Below, one piece after another: positions 33,119 through 43,653 of a DNA stretch of 64,000 bases. Location of the stretch: the NCBI GenBank assembly GCA_947685225.1, contig CANTUV010000024.1, forward strand, positions 29,902,001 through 29,966,000. Direction: 5' to 3'. Under the pieces are notes generated by a model. That model was not told the origin of the DNA and did no database searches. It was given only the letters and a program-made list of their open reading frames with translations. Position numbers and translations under genes: made by a program. Source of the stretch: Garcia nutans (lineage: Eukaryota; Streptophyta; Magnoliopsida; Malpighiales; Euphorbiaceae). Positions within the stretch are counted from its first letter, which is position 1, and every line of letters begins with the position of its first letter.

Positions 33119-33916
33119 TCTCATGTCACCCATCCAAAAAATAGAACCATTGACATGCCCAAAGACTTGGCCGTGCTCATGGGCGTGTTAGACAAAAAAC
33201 CCTGTTTCTGACACCAACAACACCACATCCATCAAATAACTTACTTAACCCTTTTTCACTGCAAACAATCTTGCCCAAAACCATCAATAAACCATAATAA
33301 ACTTCCATAAACACCAAAACAACTCAATACATACATCAAACACAAATCGCAACCATAATCACAACTTAACCCATGCACAATCCACAACACTTGCTTTCCA
33401 TCACCAAACTTAACCTTTCCTTCAAACTAACCCCAAAATCAAAGCCAATTAGACAACACACTCTCAAACACATCAAAAATGTACCACACACACTTCAACA
33501 ACAACCATTCACCAACCTCAATTCACAAACTCAAAAGAAAACCAAAGAAACAAGTTGGAAACTAACCAAAAGTGAAGAAAATCCTTAGAACTCCAACTTG
33601 ATCACTTGAAACACCCTTCAATCTTGAGTTAGGAAGCAACAAAAATCCCTTTCCTTCAAGCTATGGTGATAGCCGGCCAAAGAAAAGAAAGAAGAAGAAA
33701 AAAATGAAAGTCAAACTACACACTTGTCTCTTAACCACAAAATTTCCATCTTTTAATATCCACCAAGCAAAATACATTATTATAATAATATAATTAACCA
33801 AAATATGATCCTCCACTTAATTTTAATTTCTATTTTAAATAATTTAAATATCTCATTTGACCATCACACTTGTTGACTTGTATTTATCGTATATATCTCT
33901 ATATATACAACATATA

Positions 33917-34837
33917 GATAGCAGCAAAAACTGAATGGATCTTACAGGGGATGAAATGATTTTAAATTCTTTTATTAAAACTATAAGCAAATAGGCAAAA
34001 GCCCCACTCTTAGATCTAGACAGATAATAAACTTAAATAACTAAATATTAATTATAAATGAATGTAAAAGACTATATTAAAATAAATTAAGGAAATAAAT
34101 TAAAAACATATATTAAAAACATATAAATAAATAAGTTAAGTAAATAAATTTAAAGAACATAATTAAAAGAACATACAACTTTATATATAATCTTTAAAGA
34201 AAATATAATAATATAAATCAATTATTAGTATAGTGCTTTTTGTTATACTAGGTACCACAGGCAATTAAATCCTGCTCACAGTCAGTAGCCGTTACAACCG
34301 GGTGTCCAGCTTATACTAATAAGATATAAAGAAAAATAAAGCTTTACAGATTTCTGATGCACCAGATCAACTTTCGTTGTAAGTGCAGAGCATACTTATA
34401 CAAAATAAAACTTTAATATATGAAATACAAACTTTTAATATAAATAACTTACAAGAGAATCAATAGAGGAGAGGTTACAGAAATGGAAGAAATTTTATTG
34501 AAGGAGAAAAGGGAAAAGGAAAACTAGAACTAAAGCTTGAAGGTTCTTCAATGTCTTCTGTGTGAGGAAGAAAGGTTTTCGAATGCTTTTTAGCTTCAGA
34601 ATAGGCTCCTTAATATAGACAGAGGCTTTAACTTCACACTGTTCTTGTCACATGTCTGGTACTGTGGATGAATATCAACATGTTGTTACTATTTACTTTT
34701 ATTGTACCTTCACGCGTCTGGAACTGTTGAAGAACAGTACCTTGTCGGAGGTACTATTTGCTTTTCTGTGGAGAACTGTGGATGAGCAGTTCTTTTGACT
34801 TTACTGTTGGTTTTTCTCTGTAAATACTATTGGTGAA
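33917..34837. repeat. Left inverted arm of the virus copy (non-coding region)
   Basis: About 921 bp, the reverse complement of 42452-43376 with roughly 95% identity by eye and few gaps. In viral sense it lies downstream of ORF2 and runs to the primer site: its outer end reads, in viral sense, 'gtttttgctgctatc', where the primer-site region has 'gtttttgctggtatc'. It is the regular position for this region in a linear genome opened at the primer site. Confidence 0.9.
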
Positions 34838-34901
34838 CAGTATCCTGTCAGTGGGCACCGCCTTTATTGACTTTAACAAAGAAATAAGGTTTTTTCTGCC
34901 T

Positions 34902-36576
34902 TTACTCAGTTGTATCTGAGTCAGATTCAACTTTCTGTTTATTTATCTTTTCTTTCTTTATTTTTTCTTTTTCTTTTTTCTTTATCTTTTCTTTATCTTT
35001 ATCTTCTTCTTTTTTCTTTTCTTTTTCTCTTTTCTTTTCTTTTTCTTTTATCTTTATTTTTTCTTTTTTACTTTTTATTTTAATGGGAGACAATATACCA
35101 TAGCAATCATTCTCATTACTAGGGCACTAATCTGAGTCAGATGTTTCAGAAGAAGATGACGTCATGGATGGTGAAGAGGTATCCGAAGAAGATGAAAGAG
35201 ATTTTCTTCTTCTGGATGGGATTTTAGATCTTTTGGATTGGCCTTTATTTGAGGATCCAGGAGAGTAGGTTCTGCCGGGCTTAATGGGCTGAGAGGTCGA
35301 AGGAAGGGATTCAACCATCTGTTCCATCAAGGCTCTATATTCTTCTATAGTCTTGGCAGCTGCAAGAAGAGCTATATTTTGGGCTCTTTGTGCTCTAAAA
35401 GAGACTGATAGCTTTGGGTCAAAGCCACCATGGTTCCTCTTTAAGAGCCATTGCTTTGCTATTTCCTCAGTGGTAACGTTGTGAAAGGTAGTCCACCACT
35501 TAACTTTTGCGTTTCTCAATACAATAGGGATATTGATACCTGACTGTATAGAAGTGTCAAAATACTACTGATATACCCAAGGTATACTGAAGGTTAGACA
35601 AAAGAGAAGAAGAGGAGAAAATTTCTTCTCATATGGAGTAGGGTTTATATGAGCTCTATAATATTGGTAGGCCAATTGTACATCTTGTGGTAGTGATCGA
35701 TCATCACATCCATAGTAATGCCACCAATCAACGAACTAGAAAAGGAGGTTGTTTGTCTTTATATTGGTATCAAAATAGATAAGCCAGGAATGAGTTTTTC
35801 CAGGGTTTTGGAAAAATAGGGCTTTAGTACAGGCATGTATATAATCCCAATAGCTATAAGAAGGATAATGGGTTTTAGAAGGGAGAGCTTTAAATTTCAC
35901 AGGAAAATGCGAAAGGTTTTCCCCATTCAGAAGGATGGAGAATATTCTTTATTTTGAAAGAAGAATAGGCTATAACAGCCTTATCCTGTTGATCATAGTT
36001 ATGCTTTAAAAATAGAGAGTCATAATCCACAAGAACATTAAGATAATATTCATGGGTTTTAGAAAACTCTGTTGGTTTAAAAAACCATTCTTTAGGGTAT
36101 ACAAACTCAATTACAGACCATGGGTTCTGCTGAGCAGGCCCATTTTCAATAATTAATTCTGTGAACAAAAAATTTTTATTATGCCATAAAGCTTTTTGTT
36201 TTAATGGAAAATTTGAAGAAATAATTTGAGTTGATGGGTCTGAAACAACCAACTCATCTTTAGAAACATTTTGAGTTAGGATTTTAGAAGATTGACCTAA
36301 CTCTACTTTAAAAGGGATAATAGAATTATTACCTTGGGCTTCAGGAGGAGGGAAGCCCATCTTTGAGAGAGCTTTAATGATTTCTGGTGATTGGGCCAGC
36401 TGAGAGACCCAAAGATCCATCTTTGCTCTATTATATTCTTCTTGGACCGCATCAGCCCAAGATTTTATGGGTTTAGGGTTTGGTATACTATCTGAATGAT
36501 CAGATAGGGCTTTAGGAGAATCTTCTTTTAGGGTTTCTTTAGCCTTATTGGCCATCTTCTTTTTGGTTTTCCCCAT
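34902..36576 (-). pseudogene. Caulimovirid ORF2 (function unknown)
   Basis: Starts at ATG 36576 (MGKTKKKM), overlapping the end of ORF1 by about 30 bases. The first open part runs to 35890 and includes a SWADAVQEEYN motif and an aromatic-rich W-F-K-P segment. The middle (35889-35520) has stops and a frame change. The second open part, 35519-35127, contains KWWTTFHNV and ends in a serine-rich tail. A single TAG at 35127-35129 separates this in frame from a lysine/glutamate-rich segment reaching 34902, whose DNA is a long pyrimidine run on the plus strand (34940-35085). An ORF2 of unknown role after the polyprotein is typical of florendoviruses. Broken. Confidence 0.75.
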
Positions 36577-38514
36577 GATTCCTGAGAAGGAATTCACATG
36601 TAAGGAAGTCAGGTAAACTATTATTCTCTCCTTTAATAAATTCAATATCAAAATCAAATATACTTAAAATAGCTTTCCACCTAGCAAAAATTTGTTTTTG
36701 AGGCAAGGTTTTTAACATCTTTTTGTAAAACATCTTTAGCACTTTTACAATCAATTCTAAGTAAAAACTTTTGGTTTAATAAATCTGATTGAAATTTTGA
36801 AATACATAAAACTATGCTCAAAATTTATTTCTTTACGATAGAATAATTTAATTGGGTCGGACTCCAATGTCCTGAATAGGACTGGACTATGGTTTCTTTA
36901 CCCTCTTTAACCTGCTTTAAAATTCCACCAAAACCTATATCTAATGCATCAGTTTCTACTATCTTAGAAGTTAATGGATCAGCTATATATAGCCAAGGAA
37001 TAGTTTTAACTGGGGCTTTAATCTGTCTAACTATACCAGAATGGACTTCAGTCCATGGGCCTGGTTTTTCTTTAGTCTATCATGTAATGGTTTTATAGTT
37101 CTATTTAGGTTGGGAAAAAAATTCTATAACATAATTTAAACAACCTAAAAATCTTTGTAGTTGAGTTTTATTAATAATCCGATCAGGAAACTTATCTCCA
37201 AAAGCTAAGTTTCTTTCTATAGGTTTTATAATTCCCTGTTCTATATAATGACCTAAGAATCTAATCTTAGTCTGAAACTGAGACATTTTAGTTTTACTTA
37301 ATACTAACCCATTATGCTTGATTATCATGAAAAATGTCTTTAAATGTTTAAAATGTTCATCCATAGTTGTAGAATATATTGATACATCATCAATGTATAC
37401 TATATAAAATTTAGTATATGGATTAAAAATATCATTCATCTCTCTTTGAAACATTCTTTAAACCAAATGGCATAACATTCCATTCATATTATCCAAATGG
37501 AATAGTGAATGCAGTTTTATATCTGTCTTTAGGGTTAATCTGAATTTGCCAAAATCCAGATTTCATATCAAATTTACTAAAATATTAGCTTTATATAATC
37601 TTCCTAACAAATCTTTTTTATTTGGGATGCCTAATCCATTTTAAAGCTTTATTTAAGGGTTTATAATTTATTACTAATCTAGGTGCTCCTCTTTCTATTT
37701 TAGAGGCCTTGTTCACATAAAATGCAGCACAAGACCAAGGGCTTCTAGATTTTGTAACTAATCCTTTATTTTCTAAATCATTTATTTCTTTTTTTGCAAA
37801 ATTCAATCATATCAAGCACCATTTGAATGGGCCGAGCTTTAGTTGTAATAGACTTTTCTTCAAAGCCGATTTCATATGGTAAGTCAACCATATGTTGCTT
37901 TCTATTCCAAAATGCATTTGGAATATCAGCACATAAGTCCTTTTCTATCTGTAATTTTAATTTATTAATTTTATCTTGTATAAATCTATTATTTAACTAT
38001 TCATTTATTTTCTGTAGATGATAATTATTTTTTAAATTACAAAGTTGTTCAGACTTTGCCTTTATAAGAGCATTTATTTATAATTCATTTATTGAATGTG
38101 CCTTTAAAAGATTTAAATTTCTCTTTTATGGTTTTTCCAAAAATGGGAAAATTATCTTTTAACTTTTAACTTTAAAACTTACACTATCATCATTTATAAA
38201 GTAAGGTATAATTAAATTCATAAATGGTGTTCCTAAGATTACCATATGATGAATATTGGTTAAAATAAATATATTCTTTATTTCTAAGTTCTTATCTATT
38301 ATTGATGCTTCTGCTTTATTAAGTATATTTAATTTAGATTTGTTTGCAGCAGAAAAACTTTCTTTAGTTTCTTGCCATTAGGTACTAAATTAGGTTTAAT
38401 GTAATTTAGGTCAGCTCCTGTATCAAACAAGGCTATAGTTTCTATATTATAATTATTTGAGAATTTTAGTCTTCTCTTTATTAAATATTTTCTTGATGTT
38501 ATTTCGTGTAACAT
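36545..38514 (-). pseudogene. Caulimovirid ORF1: protease, reverse transcriptase, RNase H
   Basis: Minus strand. The aspartic protease has FDTGAD near 38430. The RT N-terminal part is open at 37806-37618. The catalytic region is at 37454-37101, with YIDD near 37390, followed by FLGHYIEQG and the RFLGCLNYV connection motif. RNase H ends with FDFDIEFIKGENNSLPDFL at 36754-36545, the end typical of caulimovirid polyproteins. There are several frame changes, for instance between 37618 and 37454. This domain set replicates the viral genome by reverse transcription in intact relatives; here it cannot be expressed as one protein. Confidence 0.85.
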
Positions 38515-38710
38515 AAAAATTAAATTATCAAAAAAATTTTCTTTACTTATTAAACTAATTTCATTATTATTTGTTTCTTCTTTACTAATTATTTGTTCAA
38601 TATCTTCTTCTCCTTCTTCATAAGAAGAAGTTGAATTTAATAAAGACTTTATTATTTGTGAATCATGTTCTTATTTATTTTTTAATTCTTTTAATTCTAA
38701 CTTTATTTCT

Positions 38711-40560
38711 TTAATTTTTCTTCTGTAAGTTATTTATGGTAGGTTTGTTCTTTATTGTTTTATTTTTATTTAATATTGTAGTTAAATCATATGTTTGTTT
38801 ACTGGTACTGGGTAATAGTGAATAATTAGGTTTATCATTATTATCTCCTAATATTTTATTTAAGAATTTTTCTTGGATTTTAGGATCACTAATATATTTT
38901 ATTGCTTCTAATATACATTCTTGTTCTTTAGTTAAAACATTTATTGATTTACTACTATATTCAGAACCAATTTCTGTTCCTATATCATCTATTTGATTTA
39001 TTTCCTTGGAATCTAAATCATCTTCAGAATCTGAATAGTCTAAATATAATTCATGAATTTTATTTAATATAGTTTCTTCTAAATCTAATTCTAGTAATTT
39101 TTTATCAAATTTACAAAATCTTGATGTGTGACCTTTTCTTCCACATTTATAACATGTCAAATCTTTATATGATGTAAATTTGTTATCTTTCTGTTTATAT
39201 GTCTTTCTATTAGGTTTTCTATATTTATAAGTTTATAAGGCTTCTGTTTCTTATAATAATCATCTTTATCAAATTTTTTCTTATAATTCTTTTTATGATA
39301 TTTTTTATAAGGTTTTTTTATATTTTGTAGCAGAACACTGTCCACCACAGTCTTTATGTTTTTGTGTTATACTATAATCAAATTGTTTACAGAAAGAACC
39401 TAGTTCTTGTTTAGTTTTTCTCATTTCATATTTTAATGATTTTTGAAGCTTTATGTCTTGACAAAGTTTTAATCCTTCTTTTTTAACTATACTGAACAAT
39501 TTTCCATAAGTTAACAGGTCATAAGGAATAGGATTTCCATACTCCTATTTTATATGATTTCTAACTTTCTCTCCTAGGAAAAAGGGCAATCCTGCTAAGA
39601 ATTTTTCTTTCCAAAAGGCCTGGTTGGAATCTTCTCTAAGCATTATCCTAGTTAGAAAAGTTATTTTATAAAACTGAAAGTCACTAAGTTTCTTACACCT
39701 AAGATTACTTAGTAATTCAACATTTTTATCCTTTAAGTGAGTAGGGTCACCTATAAAGTGAAGTGTTATAGTCAAGATTAGTGTTGCCACTGCATCCTGA
39801 AAAGTATAACCATACTCATTTAATATGGGTATACCATCTTCATAAATTTTTATGCCATTTAAAATTTTTAAATGTTGTTCATCAGTGAGATGGTTATCCC
39901 ACCAACCTTTTAATTGGCCAGTAAAGCCATCTATAAGGAGTTCAGCTATAGTTTTATCTAAGGTTTATGTTTAAGTTCTATAAGCATTGGCAGCCATTGT
40001 CATCTGCTGTAGAAGACTTAGAATGTTGTATTATGATAGGCTATCAATGTTCCATTCATAAACTGAAGAGGCAATATATTTATACTGTGTTAAGGTATTA
40101 GGTCTATCTGTGATACCTAAGTTTGGGGCAGACATTCTAGGTACTATAGACTGATTAAATGTAATACGATTTATTTGTGGCTCTATAGCTTTACTAAAAG
40201 TTTCAAGATCTTCATATTCGGGTTGAGATTCTTCAACTGATTCCGATTCCTGTTCTTGGGTTACTATACTAGTAGTTTTAGAAACTTTAGATTGAGGTGT
40301 TTCTTGTACTACTTGTTTTGACCCAGAAGAAGAGTCAATTTTACTCAATTGTTCTTTAATTGCTTTTACAAAATCAAAATCTTTAGATTTGACCTCTTTT
40401 TGTTCTGTTTTAGAAACTTCGAAAGGTTTAAAAACAAGAGACTTAAATTTTTTATCTTTAATATCTTTTTCAATTTTTACTATTTAACTTTCTTTAATAG
40501 AACCTTCTATTCTATTTAATTGTTGTCCTATACTTAATAAATGTGCATTACTGAAATTAT
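38711..40560 (-). pseudogene. Caulimovirid ORF1: coat protein and zinc finger
   Basis: Minus strand. An acidic N-terminal stretch (40348-40031, with EQESESVEESQPEYEDLE) is followed by the coat core (39790-39545, WKEKFLAGLPFFLGEKV, and 39499-39305, QELGSFCKQF). A basic K/Y-rich segment (39348-39157) leads to the zinc finger CYKCGRKGHTSRFC (39154-39113), all four ligands kept, and an acidic tail. This order is the caulimovirid coat signature. Frame changes occur at about 39500, 39350 and 39160. Confidence 0.85.
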
Positions 40561-40566
40561 TTTGTT

Positions 40567-42189
40567 CTAATTTTTTTTATTCGGATCATTTTCTGATACT
40601 GTTTTAAATGGTGCTATTTGTATTTCTCTATCTCCATATAGAAATATACTTGATGCTTTAGGTGGATGTTCACTCTGTATTATTTTATCATTTACTTTCC
40701 ATTTTGTGTCTTTATTCCTAATATTTACTGGATTTATTAATTTTTCTGCTTTAAGTTTTCCTTTATAAATTCTTTTAAACCAATCAAAGAATTTCATATT
40801 AACTTCATAATGTTTTATAAAGCTAATATACTCTTCTTTAACTAATTCAAAATTTTTTACTTTGTTCATTACATTTTTTAGCTTTTCTATATTCTTTACT
40901 GCTGTTAATTCTTTATTTAACTTATCATTATTAAATATAAATTCTTTATTAATTACTTTTAATTCTCTATCTATGTTTGCTACATTTTCTGTCATAAAAG
41001 AAGCTGTAGGTGACATAGGTGGAGAAGGAGACTGTTCTAAATTCTGTGATCGATTATAATTAGGGTTTGGCTCTAAAGGGTTCATGATTCCTCTTGGATT
41101 ATAATATAGGTATGGTACAGTTATACTATAGTCTACACTTTTTAATTTATTACTTGATTCAGGTATATCTGATGTAGAATACCTAGGCTTTACTATAGTT
41201 TGCAATATAGGTTTAAGTTTATTTTCTCTATATGAGGCGTATATTACAGAAGGTAACTGTGAGGCTCTACCTATATCTACTATTGAAACAGAGGAGGAAG
41301 TGTCTAAATACCTACTGCTTATACTATGTCTACTAAATTTTAATTTAACTTTACCATCTTCATATTGTTCTATTTTACTGAGTTCTATATTGGGTTTTAC
41401 TATGTTCTTTGGCTCAGGAAGAGGAACAATGTCCTCTAAGACCCATTCATCAGGGAGAATAATATCTTTCCACTGAATAGTCCTAGGGATTACTGTATTA
41501 GCTTTACTTAAATCTGTTTGTAAAATTTAGTTTCTCCTAATTTAGGTTGCATTATATATTTCGTAGCGAAAGCAAATACCATTGCTTTATACTTTATTTT
41601 ATATATTAATGCTACAGGAATAGATCCTTCAAGCATTTTATAATTGTGTGTTTTAATTTCTAATACTACGCTCTTGAATATATTTGGATCATTTAAAGAT
41701 ATTGTCATATAAGGGAAATAGTCAAATGAGATAGGTCCACTACTCAGACTGGTTTCTATAGTTCATAATAGTAAGTCATTAAAATTTACAAACCTAGTGT
41801 CTCTGACTACTGCTAAGATACTAGTATTTAATCCTTCTCTGGTTAAAGGTTTTATACCTATTTGTACAAGTCCTATATGTATATATTTGTATTTTTTTAT
41901 TTTTATGGCGCTTTATTGATTCTGTAGAAAGTAAAGTTATTTTTTCAAAGGGTTTTCTTAATTGTACGTCCCTTTCTTTAACTTTAATTATATAATAGTT
42001 TTTAAATATATTTAATTAGGGAATTTTATAAATTTGTTCCTTATCTATGTTAGGTATTACCCAGTTGTCAATTGCTTTATTAAAGTCCTCTAAAATTACT
42101 TCATTTTTGTTTACAATCCTTTTAACTTCTGACGACTCAGAACTATCTGATTTAGTTGTACTAGTAGATTTACATAGAAATGGCTCCAT
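40567..42189 (-). pseudogene. Caulimovirid ORF1: movement protein region
   Basis: The first ATG after the primer site is at 42189 and is the likely ORF1 start. A conserved movement-protein-type block is open at 41708-41508 (VALIYKIKYKAMVFAF). A coiled-coil-prone C-terminal part is open at 41205-40567 (IDRELKVINKEF, then LKNVMNKVKNFELVKEEY). Stops lie between 42020 and 41710 and around 41300. The assignment rests on position before the coat protein and on these short motifs. Confidence 0.65.
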
Positions 42190-42400
42190 CTTTAAATATT
42201 TGAAAAATAGATTTTAAAGCTTATTAATGTTGATTTTGGAAGCGACCACTGACTTACTGCCCTAAACACCTATCCATCGGCTGACACGGGTCTTACTGCA
42301 TATCCAATTCGTAGACAACACTAAGTCCACTTCTAGATCTATAAATCAAAAATTTTTATAGAAACAGTTCTATATCTATCTACTACCACCACTAAAAAAA

Positions 42401-42417
42401 GGATGGCTCTGATACCA
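42401..42417 (-). promoter_or_regulatory. tRNA-Met primer-binding site of the caulimovirid
   Basis: Minus strand TGGTATCAGAGCCATCC; 14 bases match the 3' end of plant initiator tRNA-Met. It lies about 210 bases before the ORF1 start. Partial copies of the same site form both outer ends of the insertion. Confidence 0.9.
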
Positions 42418-42451
42418 GCAAAAACTGGTATCTACTACCAGCAAAAACTAT

Positions 42452-43376
42452 TCACCAACAGTATTTACCAGAGGAAAATCAACAGTAAAGTCAAAAGAAC
42501 TGCTCATCCACAGTTCTCCACAGTAAAGCAAATAGTACCTCCGACAAGGTACTATTCTTCTACAGTTTCAGATGCGCGAAGGTACAGTAAAAGTAAATAG
42601 TAATGACAAGTTACTATTCATCCACAGGATCAGACATGTGACAAGAATAGTGTGAAGTTAAAGCCTCTGTCTTTATTAAGGAGGTTATTCTGAAGCTAAA
42701 AAGGATTCGAAAAACCTTTCTTCCTCACACAGAAGACATTGAAGAACCTTCAAGCTTTAGTTCTAGTTTTCCTTTTCCCTTTTCTCCTTCACTAAAATTT
42801 CTTCCATTTCTGTAACCTCTCCTCTATTGTTTCTCTTGTAAGTTTTTTATATTAAAAGTTTGTATTTCATATATTAAAGTTTTATTTTGTATAAGTATGC
42901 TCTGCACTTGCAACGAAAGTTGATCTGGTGCATCAGAAATCTATAAAGCTTTATTTTCTTTATATCTTATTAGTATAAGCTGGACACTCGGTTGTAACGG
43001 CTACTGGCTGTGAGCAGGATTTAATTGCCTATGGTACCTGGTATAACGAAAAGCACTATACTAATAATTGATTTATATTATTGTATTTTCTTTAAAGATT
43101 ATATATAAAGTTGTATGTTCTTTTAATTATGTTCTTTAAATTTATTTACTTAACTTATTTATTTACATGTTTTTAATATATGCTTTTAATTTATTTCCTT
43201 AATTTATTTTAATATAGTCTTTTACATTCATTTATAATTAATATTTATTTATTTAAGTTTATTTTCTGTCTAGATCTAAGAGTGGGGCTTTTGCCTGTTT
43301 GCTTATAGTTTTAATAAAAGAATTTAAAATCATTTCATCCCCTGTAAGATCCATTCAGTTTTTACTAGTATCAGAG
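42452..43376. repeat. Right inverted arm of the virus copy
   Basis: An extra, inverted copy of the viral non-coding region attached upstream of the primer site. Its outer end reads on the plus strand 'gtttttactagtatcagag', i.e. ten bases into a primer site. The inner junction (42413-42451) has a 14-base direct repeat 'taccagcaaaaact' (42413-42426, 42436-42449). Confidence 0.9.
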
Positions 43377-43392
43377 ATATATACAACATATA

Positions 43393-43487
43393 CACACTCC
43401 TTCTTTAATCTTCTCACTTAATATCATTTAATTCAATTACAATAATTAACATTTCCAAAATTTTAGGGTTTTGTTTGGGATATTACA
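43393..43487 (-). mobile_element. 3' LTR of element B, right piece
   Basis: The remaining 95 bases of the LTR after the virus copy. It matches 50638-50677 plus 59122-59188 and ends in plus orientation GGGATATTACA. The adjacent 43488-43500 (ATTCTCCCCCTCT) is B's polypurine tract on the minus strand. Confidence 0.85.
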
Positions 43488-43653
43488 ATTCTCCCCCTCT
43501 ACAAATAAATTTCATCCTCGAAATTACCTGGTCTCAAATCTGGAACAATTGAGGATATTGATCTCGCATCATTTGCTCACTTTTCCAAGTTGCCTCTTCC
43601 TTAGCATGATTCTTCCAAAGAACCTTCACAAGTGGCACTTTCTTATTTCTCAA

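Larger units (their letters stand above)
31581..33916 (-). mobile_element. 3' LTR of element B, left piece
   Basis: Homologous to 48329-50640. It contains the conserved CTAAG/CTTAG hairpin (32019-32035) beside 'gtcacctgcatga', the GCTTCAAGG cluster (32323-32425) and the CAGTGACATG/CATGTCACTG palindromes (33035-33118), and is TA-rich around 33885-33916 where the virus entered. Confidence 0.85.
33917..43376 (-). mobile_element. Endogenous caulimovirid (florendovirus-like), full genome with inverted terminal copy
   Basis: A 9.46-kb plant pararetrovirus copy in B's 3' LTR, coding on the minus strand: primer site (42417), ORF1 (42189-36545) with movement protein, coat/zinc finger, protease, RT and RNase H in that order, and ORF2 (36576-34902). 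There is no integrase. Gene order and the downstream ORF2 fit florendoviruses; a petuvirus is less likely. The flanks carry a 16-base duplication (33901-33916, 43377-43392). Both ends are inverted copies of the non-coding region (33917-34837 and 42452-43376). All ORFs contain stops and frameshifts, so this copy is inactive. Confidence 0.85.

Noticed and set aside
34902..35093. Separate lysine/glutamate-rich gene
   Set aside because: It is in frame with viral ORF2 across a single stop and has no start context of its own; described as the ORF2 tail.
36889..37098. Plus-strand frame in the virus copy
   Set aside because: It is the antisense shadow of the viral RT/RNase H region.
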